The notes: generated by a model not told the origin, from the sequence alone. 64,000 nucleotides of DNA from Saccharopolyspora montiporae (GCF_015209505.1 NZ_JADEYC010000004.1:45671-109670); one strand, 5' to 3'; positions 36,565 to 45,758 are shown, numbered from the stretch's first letter. Program-made: numbers and translations.

Positions 36565-37884
36565 TCACCGGTTCGCGATCTCGCGGAAGCGGTCCCGCAG
36601 CGGACGGTCGTCAGGGGTGGAGCGGTAGATGCCCCGGTCGATCAGCCGCGGCACGACCTCGTCGATGAACTCCCGGATCGACAGGGAACCGACCGGGAAC
36701 ATGAGGTTGAAGCCGTCGACGTGGCCGTCTTCGAACCACAGGGCGAAGTCGTCGACCAGCTCGTCGTAAGAGCCGACGAACTTGCGGTGCGTGGCCCCGC
36801 CGCGCCCGATCGCATGGGCGGCCACGTCCCGCACCGTCACGCCCGGGTTGTCCCGGACCCAGTTGTAGAGCCCGACGTAGTTGCCGAACGTGCTGTTGAT
36901 CGTCTTCTCGACCTCGGCGGGCGGCGGGAGGATCTCCACCGGGAACGGATCGTTCACGTCGTCGAATTCCAGCGGGATGTCGAACTGGGTCAGCGCGAAC
37001 GGCGCGAGGAGATCCCACGGCACGTAGTCGTCGAGGGCGCGCATCTTCTCCTCGGCCTCCTCGGCGGTGCGGCCGATGAAGGGGATGAGCCCGGGAATGG
37101 CCGGAACGGTGTCCTGCTGGCGCCCGGCCTCCAGCAGTGCCTTGTCGAGATCGGCCCGGTACGCGGCGGCGCCGTCGCGGGTGGTCGCGTTGGTGAACAC
37201 CATGTCCGCGTGCTTGGCCGCGACCCTGATGCCGGTTCCCGATCCTCCTGCCTGCGCGATGAGCGGGCGCCCCTGCCTGCTGGGGGCGACGTTCAGCGCG
37301 CCCGCGACCTGGAAGCGCTCGCCGTCGTGGTCGACGGGGCTGGCGTAGAAGCGGGTCGCGCCGTCGGGGTCGGCGCGGAGTTCGCGGTTGGCCCACAGCG
37401 CCGTGACGACGTCGAGGAACTCGTCCGCGCGGCCGTAGCGGGTCTCGCGGTCCGGGTGGCCTTCGAGGCTGTAGTTCCGCGCGAAGTGATCGCCCGCCGT
37501 GGTGACCGCGTTGAAACCCGCGCGGCCGTCGGATGCCTGGTCGAGCGAGGCGAGCAGCCGCGCGAGGGTGTAGGGGTCGTAGAACGTCGTGGACGCGGTC
37601 GCGATGAGACCCACGTGCTTGGTCCGGGCCGCCATCGAGGTGAGCGCGGTGATCGGCTCGGCCGGTCCGCCGTCCATGGCCGGCGACATGGCCAGGCCGG
37701 GGACGTCCCCGAGGAAGATGGCCGTGAACAGCCCTTCGTCGCCGAACTGCCCGTACTCCATGAGCCGGGTGAACGCGTCGCGGTCCTCGAGACCGCCGTG
37801 CTCGCGCTCGTAGGCGAGCGCACCCATGTGCAGGTTCAGGTCGTTGCCGACGAGATTCAGGTGCAAGTGGCGTCGATCCGACAT
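36565..37884 (-). CDS. FMN-dependent monooxygenase, LLM class (NtaA/SnaA/DszA-like)
   Basis: 439 residues, ATG 37884. Long LLM type: MSDRRHLHLNLVGNDL, TFYDPYTLARLLASLDQASDGR, FNAVTTAGDHFARNY and GRPLIAQAGGSGTGIRVAAKHAD. Members use reduced FMN from a separate reductase to oxidise nitrilotriacetate, sulfones or cyclic ketones; diketocamphane monooxygenases show the same fold can do Baeyer-Villiger chemistry. No FMN reductase gene is seen in the cluster. 27 bp from the BVMO gene. Confidence 0.9.
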   Translation of the reverse strand: MSDRRHLHLNLVGNDLNLHMGALAYEREHGGLEDRDAFTRLMEYGQFGDEGLFTAIFLGDVPGLAMSPAMDGGPAEPITALTSMAARTKHVGLIATASTTFYDPYTLARLLASLDQASDGRAGFNAVTTAGDHFARNYSLEGHPDRETRYGRADEFLDVVTALWANRELRADPDGATRFYASPVDHDGERFQVAGALNVAPSRQGRPLIAQAGGSGTGIRVAAKHADMVFTNATTRDGAAAYRADLDKALLEAGRQQDTVPAIPGLIPFIGRTAEEAEEKMRALDDYVPWDLLAPFALTQFDIPLEFDDVNDPFPVEILPPPAEVEKTINSTFGNYVGLYNWVRDNPGVTVRDVAAHAIGRGGATHRKFVGSYDELVDDFALWFEDGHVDGFNLMFPVGSLSIREFIDEVVPRLIDRGIYRSTPDDRPLRDRFREIANR

Positions 37885-37923
37885 TGGTACTCGCTTTCGA
37901 TTCGTCGATGACTGGAGCCGTGC

Positions 37924-39129
37924 TCAGCCCGGCGCTCCGCCCCGGCCGGTGGCGGTCCGGGTGCGCGGCGTCGTGTCGGTGAGCTGCTTTCCGTGGATGT
38001 GGGTCTGCTTCGGCATGTTCCAGCCGAGCACGCCCGTGACCACCCCGTCGTGCCGGTAACGCGCGACGAAGCGCGGGCCCTCGACGGCGCCCTCCACGAT
38101 GTCCACGTCGGAACCGGGTGGGAGGGTTCCGAGGATCTGGATCTTGGTGTCGTACTGGTCGGTCCAGAGGTAGGGGACCGGCGCGTAGGGCTGGGGCGCG
38201 CCGAGGATGTTGGCCGTGACGGCCCTGGCCTGGTCGGCCGCGTTGGTGCGGTTCTCCAGGCGCAGGGGGCCGATCCCCGGGTGCTCCCAGCGGGCGATGT
38301 CACCGACCGCGAACACGCCGTCCGCGGCGCGGCAGCGCGCGTCGCACAGCACGCCGTCGCCGATATCGAGCCCGCTGCCGTTGAGCCAGTCAGTGGCCGG
38401 GAACGCGCCGAACGCGACCACGACCACGTCACCGGGCAGCACCTTGCCGGTGGCCAGGCGCACCCCGGTGGCACGTCCGCGGTGTCCCGCCAACCCGGTC
38501 ACCGCGGTGCCGAGCCGGAGTTCGACACCGCGCTCGGTATGCAGGGCCGACAGCCGCTCGGCGACGGTGGTGCCCAGCTGGTACTCCATCAGCGCGGGCT
38601 GGGGGCCCGCGATGGTGACCTCGCATCCCATACTTCGCGCGGTGGCGGCGATTTCGGTGCCGAGCACGCCGTCGCCGACCACCACGACCCGTCGCGCGGC
38701 GAGCAGGTCCGCGCGCAGCGAGATCGCGTCGTCGAGGGTCCGCAGCACGTGGGCCCCGGTGAGGTCCCGCTGCCCGGGCAGGGTGCGGGGTCGCAGACCG
38801 GTCGCGAGGACGATCGCGTCGGCCCGCAGCGCCCGCCCCGCCGCGGTGCGCACGGTGCGCGAGTCCACGTCCAGGTCCACAGCGGGATCGGCCAGCACGA
38901 ACTCGGCGTCCAACGCCGACAGGGCATCCGGGTCCCGCAGGAACACCCGCTCGGTGTCCCAGGACCCGCCGAGCACCTGCTTGGACAGGGGCGGGCGGTC
39001 GTAGGGCAGGTGGCGCTCGGCGCCCAGGACGGTGAGCGTGCCGTGGAACCCGCTGCGTCGCAGGGATTCCGCGGTGGCGAGGCCGGCGACCGATGCCCCG
39101 ACGACCAGGACACTCGACGGCGTGCTCAT
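37924..39129 (-). CDS. NAD(P)H:ferredoxin reductase for the P450 system
   Basis: 401 residues; ATG 39129 overlaps the upstream stop (ATGA). FAD motif VVGASVAGLATAESL, NAD motif VVVVGDGVLGTEIAA, and YDRPPLSKQVL, the oxygenase-coupled ferredoxin reductase hallmark. Together with the 3Fe-4S ferredoxin and P450 of the divergent operon it makes a complete class I electron chain. About 45% similar by eye to the reductase at 17026. Confidence 0.92.
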   Translation of the reverse strand: MSTPSSVLVVGASVAGLATAESLRRSGFHGTLTVLGAERHLPYDRPPLSKQVLGGSWDTERVFLRDPDALSALDAEFVLADPAVDLDVDSRTVRTAAGRALRADAIVLATGLRPRTLPGQRDLTGAHVLRTLDDAISLRADLLAARRVVVVGDGVLGTEIAATARSMGCEVTIAGPQPALMEYQLGTTVAERLSALHTERGVELRLGTAVTGLAGHRGRATGVRLATGKVLPGDVVVVAFGAFPATDWLNGSGLDIGDGVLCDARCRAADGVFAVGDIARWEHPGIGPLRLENRTNAADQARAVTANILGAPQPYAPVPYLWTDQYDTKIQILGTLPPGSDVDIVEGAVEGPRFVARYRHDGVVTGVLGWNMPKQTHIHGKQLTDTTPRTRTATGRGGAPG

Positions 39130-40172
39130 CCGTCCTCGCTCACCGAGAGCGAGTCCGTGCCCGATGCCGCGAGTCGGGTGCGGCTTCGCGGTGCCGCGCG
39201 CGGACCCCTCGGCGCCGAGGAGATCACGCGGCGGCGGGCGGTGACGCGGCCGCAGGTCGCGCGGACGGCGGCCACGATCTCGGAGGCGTTCGGCCCGTCG
39301 GTGTCGGCCGGTCCCACCACGTACTCGATGGGCGCGTGCAGGGTGCCGAAGAGTTCCCGGTGGATGACGGCGGCGATCTCGGTAGGCGGTCCCGACGGTG
39401 CCGCCATGTCGGGCGCCAGAACGAGGCGCCGCGTGCGGCGGACCGCCGCGAGGACGGTGTCCACGTCGAGCGGTGCCAGGCTGCGCAGGTCCACCACGTC
39501 GACGTCGATGCCCTCCGCGGCGAGCGCGGCGGCCGCGCGCAGTGCCGGTCCGCGGATGGCGCCGTAGGTGACGACGGTGGCATCGGTGCCCCGACGCACC
39601 GTTTCGGCGGCACAGCGGTGAGCCGCGGTGCGCGCCGGTTCGGCGCGCGGACCGCTCGCCCGGTACAGCACGGCCGGTTCGAGGACGATGCACGGTGCCG
39701 GGTCGGTGATGGCGGCGGACAGCAGCGCCTCGGCGTCGGCGGGCGTGCTCGGTGCGAGGACCTTCAGGCCGGGAACTCGCGCGAACCACTGCCCGTACGC
39801 GCGACTTCGGGACTCACCGGGCGGCAGCGGAACCCGCAAGACCGGTGCGCCGGTCTTCGCCGGCCGCTCGCACCCGAGGACGGCCTGGAGCTGGTCGAGC
39901 ACCGCGTTGGTGATGCCCGAGGCCGGGATCTCCACGACCGGCAGCATGCCTTCGATCGCCGCACCGACGGCAGCCCCGATGATCGCGGGCTCCGGTGTGT
40001 CCACGACGCGGTGCAGTCCGTGTGCGGTCGACAGCCCCTTCGTGACGCCGTAGCGGCCACCGACCGGATCGGCGAGATCCCGGCCGAACAGCAGCACCCG
40101 GTAGTCCGCCCGCAGCGAGCGGTCGAGGGCGCGGTTGAGTGCGACTCGGCCGGAGTAGTGCGCAGTGCTCAT
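39126..40172 (-). CDS. Orphan E1-beta-like (transketolase C-terminal family) protein
   Basis: 348 residues. Matches the beta subunit of 2-oxoacid dehydrogenase E1: ALDRSLRADYRVLLFGRDL, RYGVTKGLSTAHG, VDTPEPAIIGAAVGAAIEGMLPVVEI, and C-terminal VVTYGAIRGPALRAA and VDVVDLRSLAPLDVDTV. No E1-alpha, E2 or E3 gene is nearby. The usual DTPISEAAIVG, whose Glu activates thiamine diphosphate, reads DTPEPAIIG here, two residues shorter. It may pair with an alpha subunit encoded elsewhere, or have another job. Translationally coupled to the reductase. Confidence 0.8.
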   Translation of the reverse strand: MSTAHYSGRVALNRALDRSLRADYRVLLFGRDLADPVGGRYGVTKGLSTAHGLHRVVDTPEPAIIGAAVGAAIEGMLPVVEIPASGITNAVLDQLQAVLGCERPAKTGAPVLRVPLPPGESRSRAYGQWFARVPGLKVLAPSTPADAEALLSAAITDPAPCIVLEPAVLYRASGPRAEPARTAAHRCAAETVRRGTDATVVTYGAIRGPALRAAAALAAEGIDVDVVDLRSLAPLDVDTVLAAVRRTRRLVLAPDMAAPSGPPTEIAAVIHRELFGTLHAPIEYVVGPADTDGPNASEIVAAVRATCGRVTARRRVISSAPRGPRAAPRSRTRLAASGTDSLSVSEDG

Positions 40173-40202
40173 GGCGTGTCTCCTTGGCTGGGCCGGGAGG
40201 GT

Positions 40203-41705
40203 TCACCCCGTGATGTCGTCGCCGACCGCGAGTCTGGTCACGACGTGGTGGCGCTGGATCTTTCCGGTGTCGGTGCGGGGGATCTCGTCCCACACCGCGA
40301 TGCGGTCGGGGGTCTTGGACGTGCGCAACGCGGCCTCGGCGGCCTCGCGCAGCGCGTCGGGATCGAGCTCGGCGTCGCGTTCCGGGGTGACGACCGCTTC
40401 GATGCGGTGGCCCCACTCGTCGTCGGGCACACCGACGGCGACCGCGTCGGCCACGCCGTCTTGCCGCAGGAGCACGTCCTCGATCTCGGCGGGTGCGATG
40501 TTCTCGGCACCTCGGATGATCGTGTCGTCCTGGCGGCCTTCGACGAACAGGAACCCGTCGGCGTCGAGCCGGCCGAGGTCGCGGGTGTCGAACCAGCCGT
40601 CGTCACGAGCGCGCGCTTTCCCGGCGTACTCCCCGGATACCTGCTCGCCGCGCACCCAGATCCGGCCGGGCGCGCCGATCGGCACCTCGACACCGTCGGC
40701 ATCGCGGACCTGGACGTCGACGCCCGGGATCGGTCGTCCCGCCGAGTGCAGCCGGGCGCGCACCGCAGGATCTGCGGAGGCGAACGCCTCCCGGTGCTCC
40801 TCGGGGCCCAGGATCGAGACGGTCGAGCTCGTCTCGGTCAGCCCGTAGGCGTTGACGAACCCGACGTGCGGCCATTCGCGCAGGGCGCGCTCGATCACCC
40901 GCGGCGGCATCGCGGCTCCGCCGTAGGCCAGGGTGCGCAGGCTCGGGACCGACCGGTCCGCGGAGCCGTCGTCCATGATCCTGGCCAGGATCGTCGGGAC
41001 CACCATTGCGTTGGTGACCCGCTCGTCACGGACCAGGCGCAGCCAGGCGGACGGGGTGAAGGCGTCCAGCAGCACGAGCCGTCGCCCGGCGTACAGGTTC
41101 GTGAGCACGTTGGACACCGCGGCGATGTGGTACGGCGGAACGCAGAGCAACGAGGACTCGTCGGCCCCGGCGCTGCCGAACTCGACCGTGCCGATGACGT
41201 AGGACACCAGGTTGCCGTGCCGCAGCAGCACGCCCTTCGGCTCCGATGTCGTACCGCTGGTGTAGATGATCACAGCGGTCGAATCCGGATCGGGATCGCT
41301 CGCGGATCCGCTCGCCGCGGGGGTGCGCGCCGCGGCGAGCCATGCCTCCGGGGTCCGGATCCCGACGGCGATCTCCTCGGCCAGCCCCGCGTGCTGTTCG
41401 TCGGCGATCACGTAGGCGCCGGGGTGCTTCGCCAGCAGCGCGCCGAGTTGCGCCCGCCCGAGCCGGTAGTTGATCGGGACGAACGGCACCCCGGCCAGCG
41501 CCGCGGCCAGCAGCGCCACCGGGAACGCGGGCCCGTTCTTGGCGATGTGCACGAGCGCGGAGGCTCCGCCGCGCGCCAGCGTCGCGGCGCCGTTCCGGGC
41601 GGCTTCGCGTAACTGCCCGGCGGACAGACCGTCCCGGCTGCTGCCGAGCACGATCCGGTCGTCCCCGCCGTCGGCGGCCATGTCCAGCAATGTCGTGAGG
41701 TTCAT
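40203..41705 (-). CDS. Acyl-CoA synthetase (AMP-binding, class I adenylate-forming)
   Basis: 500 residues. P-loop-like IIYTSGTTSEPKGV, A5 NAYGLTETSS, A7/A8 WFDTRDLGRLDADGFLFVEGR and A10 lysine in PRTDTGKIQRHH are all present. Activates a carboxylate to its CoA thioester via an acyl-AMP. In this operon, beside CoA-transferases and crotonases, it would prime the acid released after ring cleavage. 30 bp from the E1-beta-like gene. Confidence 0.93.
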   Translation of the reverse strand: MNLTTLLDMAADGGDDRIVLGSSRDGLSAGQLREAARNGAATLARGGASALVHIAKNGPAFPVALLAAALAGVPFVPINYRLGRAQLGALLAKHPGAYVIADEQHAGLAEEIAVGIRTPEAWLAAARTPAASGSASDPDPDSTAVIIYTSGTTSEPKGVLLRHGNLVSYVIGTVEFGSAGADESSLLCVPPYHIAAVSNVLTNLYAGRRLVLLDAFTPSAWLRLVRDERVTNAMVVPTILARIMDDGSADRSVPSLRTLAYGGAAMPPRVIERALREWPHVGFVNAYGLTETSSTVSILGPEEHREAFASADPAVRARLHSAGRPIPGVDVQVRDADGVEVPIGAPGRIWVRGEQVSGEYAGKARARDDGWFDTRDLGRLDADGFLFVEGRQDDTIIRGAENIAPAEIEDVLLRQDGVADAVAVGVPDDEWGHRIEAVVTPERDAELDPDALREAAEAALRTSKTPDRIAVWDEIPRTDTGKIQRHHVVTRLAVGDDITG

Positions 41706-41709
41706 GGCG

Positions 41710-42021
41710 TCAGTCCGATGCCGGCAGGGGTTTGGCTGCCTTGACCGCCAGCGCCGCGTCGCCGAGCGCCAGCGAACCCTGCCCGGCCTTGGTGCACAAC
41801 AGCTCCACCGAGCCGTCCGCGGCGACGTAGCGCTTGCCCAGCACCGTCCCGGACGCCTGATCCGGGTCGAGGGTCCCGCGCGCGGACCCGTCGTGGTCGT
41901 CTTTGCCGACCATCGGTGCGCCGCCGCAGGTCAGCGGAGCCGCTCCTGCGGACCAGCGCACGACCACCACGGCGGTGTCGTCCACCGTGCTCACCAGTGT
42001 GGACCCGACCTTGGGTTCCAT
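41710..42021 (-). CDS. Small conserved hypothetical protein (103 aa)
   Basis: ATG 42021 after GAAGGGACGG. Begins MEPKVGSTLVSTVDDTAVVVVRW and has GGAPMVGKDDH, GKRYVAADGSVELLCTKAG: a small beta-rich protein with two cysteines (in LTCGG and LLCTK) that could bind metal. Sits in the operon four bases upstream of the acyl-CoA synthetase. Function not known; no enzyme motif seen. Confidence 0.75.
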   Translation of the reverse strand: MEPKVGSTLVSTVDDTAVVVVRWSAGAAPLTCGGAPMVGKDDHDGSARGTLDPDQASGTVLGKRYVAADGSVELLCTKAGQGSLALGDAALAVKAAKPLPASD

Positions 42022-42086
42022 GACGCCGTCCCTTCTCGGTACGTGGGGTGCGGGAGGTTTCCGCGGCCGACCACCGCGCGGGCCGA

Positions 42087-44513
42087 TCACGATGCGGGCC
42101 GGTCGCCGATCACGCCGTCCGCCGCGAGCGAGGCGATCTCGTCCTCGGACAGCCCGAGCCCGGTGAGGATCTCGGTGTTGTGCTCGCCGAGGAGGGGGGC
42201 GTGGCGACGGTGGTAGGGCACCGCTGCGCCGGAGAACCGCAGCGGCAGGGTGCTGTAGCGCCCGGTGCCGGCGACGGGGTGCTCCACGGTCTCGTAGAAG
42301 CCGCGGGCCCCGAGCTGCGAGGTCTCGGACTGGCGGTGCGGGAACAGCACTTTCGCGACCGGAACGCCCGCGGTCGACAGCAGTTCGACGATCTCGTCAC
42401 CGGTGCGCGGCAGGCACCACTTCTCCAGACCGTCGTCGATCTCGTCGTGCCGCTCCCTGCGTCCAGCCACATCGGACAGTGCTGCGTCCTCGGCCCAATC
42501 CGGTCGCCCGACCGCGCCGCACAGGGCCTGCCACTGCTCGTCGGTGGCGACCGCGATCGCGACCCACGAGTCGCGGCCGCCGAATTCGTCCTGCTCCGAC
42601 GTCCGGTAGAGGTTCTGCGGCGCGGAGACCGGACCGCGGTTGCCGTCCCTGGTCAGCAGTGCGCCGTAGGCTGAGTGCTCGATCACCTGCTCGCCGGCGA
42701 TGTTGATCGCGGCGTCCACCATCGCCGACTCGACGAGCATGCCCTCCCCGGTGCGCCGCCGGTGTTCGAGCGCGAGCAGCAGCCCGTTGAAGGCGTGCAC
42801 ACCGGCGTTCGGATCGCCGAGCGTGTAGGGCTCGACGGGGTTCTGGTCCGGGTGCCCGGTCAACCAGGTCAGGCCGGAGGCGTCCTCGATGACGTACGCC
42901 AGCGCCCCCGCGTCCCGCCACGGGCCGTCGAGCCCGAATCCCGGCATCCGGACCACGATCGCGTCGGGCCGGATCTCCTTGACCGCCTCGTACCCGAAGC
43001 CGGCCTGCTCCAGCACCCGGGGCGTGTAGTTCTCCACCACGACGTCGCAGTCGGCGATGAGCCCGCGCAGCAGCTCGCGCCCGCGCTCGGTCTGGAAGTC
43101 GATGGTCACGCTCTTCTTGTTCGTGTTGAGCGCGGCGAAGATCGGCGATCGTTCCCACCACCGGTCCTCCGTCGCGGGCACGCCCGCGATCAGCCGGGTC
43201 CCGTCCGGTCGGCCGGTCGATTCGAGGTGGATGACCTCGGCGCCGAGCATCGCGAGCAGGTGGGTGCACGACGGGCCCGCCCAGAACGCGGTCATGTCGA
43301 GCACCCGCAAGCCGGCGAACGGCAGCGCCGCGGGCTCGTCGCCGGGCCCGGCCTGCTCGTCCCGGTTCTCCGGTCGGCTCCGGACCCGGCAGCTGTCGGT
43401 GTGCTCCCCGAGGCGAGGCGCCGGTTCCGGGTCGCCCAGCACGTCCGGAGACAGCCGGTACGGGAGGCCCGGCTGCAGGAACCCGTCCCTCGGGTTGGGC
43501 CGGAACGTCCCGCGCGCTGCGAACTGGTCCATCCCGGTGATGCTCGACCCGTTGCTCACCGGGGCGTTGGGGATGCGGAACGCCGTGGCGGCCTCGCACA
43601 CGTCCTCGACGTCCCGCTCGGCGATCCAGGCGTAGAGCTCGGGTGCGACCTCGCCCGCCAACTCGGTGATCGCGATCGGTTCGTCGGGGTCGATCCACTC
43701 CGGATGGCCGACCATCGCGCAGAGGTCGAACCACTGCTGGGCCGTGGCGCAGCCGATCGCCACGAGCCCGTCCCGCGCCGCGGCGACACCGGGCACGAAC
43801 AGCGAACGGACCGAGCGGAACGGGCGGTCCAGCAGGTCGAAGAAGGTGACCGGGTAATAGGTCAGGCAGAGGACGTGGACTTCGAGCATCGAGACGTCGA
43901 CCAGGCGTCCGCTGCCGCTGGCCAGCGTCGCCAGGCGCGAGACGAGCGTCCCCGCCGCCGCGTACGCCCCCGACAGCCAATCGCCGACCTGCCCCCCGAT
44001 GTGCACGGGAGCGCGTTCGGGATCGCCGCGGCCGATGCCGATCATGCCGCCGGACCACGCCTGGAGGGTGAATTCGGTGGCGGGGAAGTCCTTCCACGGC
44101 CCGTCCAGCCCGAACGGCGTGATCGCGGTGACGGTCAGGTGCGGGTACGCGCGCCGGATCTCCTCCGGCAGCAACGCCGCGTGCTCGGCGAGCCGGGATC
44201 CCCGCGACCACACGACGGCATCGGCCGAGGCCAGCAGCGAGTGCACCCGTTCCAGGGCGGCGGGATCGTCGGGTTCGGCGACGACGCCGCGCTTGGAACC
44301 GGCGAGGAAGCTGAACAGGGCGCCGTCGGCGCCGGGCGGGATCTCGGCCCCGGACGCCGACCACGAGCGCAGGGCGTCGCCCTCCGGCGGCTCGACCTTG
44401 ATCACGTCGGCGCCGCCGTCGGCGAGGGTCTTGGTGCAGTAGGCGCCCGCGATCCCGGCGGAGAGGTCGATGACCGTGTAGCCGGACAGCGGTGGTTCCG
44501 GTGCGGCGGTCAT
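42087..44513 (-). CDS. Tandem-fused CaiB/BaiF (class III) CoA-transferase
   Basis: 808 residues from ATG 44513 (GTG 44519, overlapping the upstream stop, would add two). Two complete CaiB/BaiF domains: first from GYTVIDLSAGIAGAYCTKTL to about 390, second from GLRVLDMTAFWAGPSCTHLL. A linker with ENRDEQAGPGDEPA joins them. Each has the GD motif expected to hold the catalytic Asp (GGQVGDWLSGAYAA; LGDPNAGVHAFNG). Class III enzymes are interlocked dimers, so the fusion may be a pseudo-dimer. Transfers CoA between acids. Confidence 0.92.
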   Translation of the reverse strand: MTAAPEPPLSGYTVIDLSAGIAGAYCTKTLADGGADVIKVEPPEGDALRSWSASGAEIPPGADGALFSFLAGSKRGVVAEPDDPAALERVHSLLASADAVVWSRGSRLAEHAALLPEEIRRAYPHLTVTAITPFGLDGPWKDFPATEFTLQAWSGGMIGIGRGDPERAPVHIGGQVGDWLSGAYAAAGTLVSRLATLASGSGRLVDVSMLEVHVLCLTYYPVTFFDLLDRPFRSVRSLFVPGVAAARDGLVAIGCATAQQWFDLCAMVGHPEWIDPDEPIAITELAGEVAPELYAWIAERDVEDVCEAATAFRIPNAPVSNGSSITGMDQFAARGTFRPNPRDGFLQPGLPYRLSPDVLGDPEPAPRLGEHTDSCRVRSRPENRDEQAGPGDEPAALPFAGLRVLDMTAFWAGPSCTHLLAMLGAEVIHLESTGRPDGTRLIAGVPATEDRWWERSPIFAALNTNKKSVTIDFQTERGRELLRGLIADCDVVVENYTPRVLEQAGFGYEAVKEIRPDAIVVRMPGFGLDGPWRDAGALAYVIEDASGLTWLTGHPDQNPVEPYTLGDPNAGVHAFNGLLLALEHRRRTGEGMLVESAMVDAAINIAGEQVIEHSAYGALLTRDGNRGPVSAPQNLYRTSEQDEFGGRDSWVAIAVATDEQWQALCGAVGRPDWAEDAALSDVAGRRERHDEIDDGLEKWCLPRTGDEIVELLSTAGVPVAKVLFPHRQSETSQLGARGFYETVEHPVAGTGRYSTLPLRFSGAAVPYHRRHAPLLGEHNTEILTGLGLSEDEIASLAADGVIGDRPAS

Positions 44514-44515
44514 GG

Positions 44516-45481
44516 TCACTCCGGCTTCCTGCGGCCCGACTTGCTGAGCCGGAAATCGGGCGGGAACTGGGCGTCGTTGTCCTTGACGGTGTTGTTCAAC
44601 CCGCGTTCGAAGGTTTCCTCGTCCAGGACCACGTCCCGATCATCGGGTTTGACGTAATTGCCGAGGCTCTCGAACAGGCCGCTGAGGATGCTGCCCAGGT
44701 ATTCGCCCTGGTGCTGCTTCATCATCGTGAAGAAGAGCTTCTGCTGGTACACGACGTCGGTCGGGCGGGTGCGGGAGCACGCGAGCGCGTACTTGCCGAC
44801 CTCGTCCTCCAGCTCGTCCCTGGTGACGACCTTGTTCAGGAAGTTGCAGTCGTACATCTCGGCCGCCGTGAACGGGCGCCCGGTGAACACCATCTCCTGG
44901 AACTTGCGGAGGCCCATCGTCATCGCCCAGCTCCACATCCGGGGACCCCAGCCCGCGTACCGGAACGCGGCGTGCCCGAAGAGCGCGTCGTCCGCGGAGA
45001 TCACCAGGTCCGCGTCCGCTGCTTGGTAGAAGTGCCAGCCGTAGCAGTAGCCCTTGACCTCCAGGATGCTGATCTTCTTGAAGTCCTGGAGAGTCCGGCA
45101 GCCGGACCTCGGGTCGGCGAACCACTGCCCGGTCTGCGCCCCGCCGCGGAAGGAGTCCTGCGGCGGGAGCCGCACGTCGTCGTCTTCGGTGAGCCGGTAG
45201 TCCTGCAGCCGGGGCCCCTCGTCCGGCGCGGTGTAGACCTCCATGAATTCGGGCAGGTCGACGCCGCTGCCGAGATCGTTCCCCGCACCGCGGATGACGA
45301 GCACCTTCACCTGGTCGTCGACGTTCGCGCGGTGCAGCAGTTCGGCGTACCGCAGCCGGGCCCCGATGGTGGGGGCGTTGAGGTGTTCCGGCCGGTTGAA
45401 CGTGATCGTGGCGATTCTGGTTTCCGGGTCCTTCTCGTAGAGGACGATCTCCTCGGGAGAGGGACGCGAGGACTCGGGCAT
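44516..45481 (-). CDS. Enoyl-CoA hydratase/isomerase (crotonase) family protein
   Basis: 321 residues, ATG 45481 after AAGGAG. Crotonase core ATITFNRPEHLNAP, KVLVIRGAGNDLGSGVDLPEF, VKGYCYGWHFYQAADADLVI and ALFGHAAFRYAG. About 60 residues longer than typical, with an insert after the first oxyanion-hole strand and a long helical C-terminus. First gene of the leftward operon, 200 bp from the dual operator. May hydrate an enoyl-CoA or cleave a C-C bond; not decided by sequence. Confidence 0.9.
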   Translation of the reverse strand: MPESSRPSPEEIVLYEKDPETRIATITFNRPEHLNAPTIGARLRYAELLHRANVDDQVKVLVIRGAGNDLGSGVDLPEFMEVYTAPDEGPRLQDYRLTEDDDVRLPPQDSFRGGAQTGQWFADPRSGCRTLQDFKKISILEVKGYCYGWHFYQAADADLVISADDALFGHAAFRYAGWGPRMWSWAMTMGLRKFQEMVFTGRPFTAAEMYDCNFLNKVVTRDELEDEVGKYALACSRTRPTDVVYQQKLFFTMMKQHQGEYLGSILSGLFESLGNYVKPDDRDVVLDEETFERGLNNTVKDNDAQFPPDFRLSKSGRRKPE

Positions 45482-45661
45482 GGACGGAACTCCTTGCGCT
45501 GGTGGGCAGGGGTCGACTGGTGGCCGGTCCGGGACGGGGAGGTTCGGACGCGGCGGAGCGCCGGACCGCGGAGTCAGATGCCGGGTGCGGGGATGTCGGC
45601 GCACCTGCCCGAGCCGGTCGTCGCGGCTTGCCCGGCTGGTGTGGTGCACGCCATAGCGCTG

Positions 45662-45691
45662 AGTGAACACCCTGGCCATGCCGTGAGTCAA
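45662..45691 (-). promoter_or_regulatory. Leftward promoter of the catabolic operon
   Basis: On the reverse strand TTGACT (45691-45686), 18 bp, TTCACT (45667-45662). The -35 box is part of the operator palindrome 45688-45699, so bound repressor would hide it. Drives the crotonase-to-BVMO operon. Confidence 0.55.
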
Positions 45692-45738
45692 CCGGTTGAT
45701 TGAGGCTGATTTCCGCCTCAATCAACCGGTTGACTCAC
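45683..45738. promoter_or_regulatory. 24-bp perfect inverted repeat containing two identical TetR-type operators
   Basis: Arms 45683-45706 and 45715-45738 are perfect complements, 8-bp spacer. Each arm holds the 12-bp palindrome TCAACCGGTTGA (45688-45699 and 45722-45733), centres 34 bp apart. Both palindromes overlap -35 boxes of divergent promoters. Best explained as paired binding sites for a TetR protein from the rightward operon; the repeat could also extrude as a cruciform. The remainder of the 380-bp gap holds only leader sequence. Confidence 0.8.
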
Positions 45739-45758
45739 CGAGATCGGCGATGTTTACT
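45730..45758 (+). promoter_or_regulatory. Rightward promoter of the P450 operon
   Basis: TTGACT (45730-45735), 17-bp spacer, TTTACT (45753-45758); the -35 lies in the right operator. About 100 nt of leader before the ferredoxin start. Confidence 0.6.
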
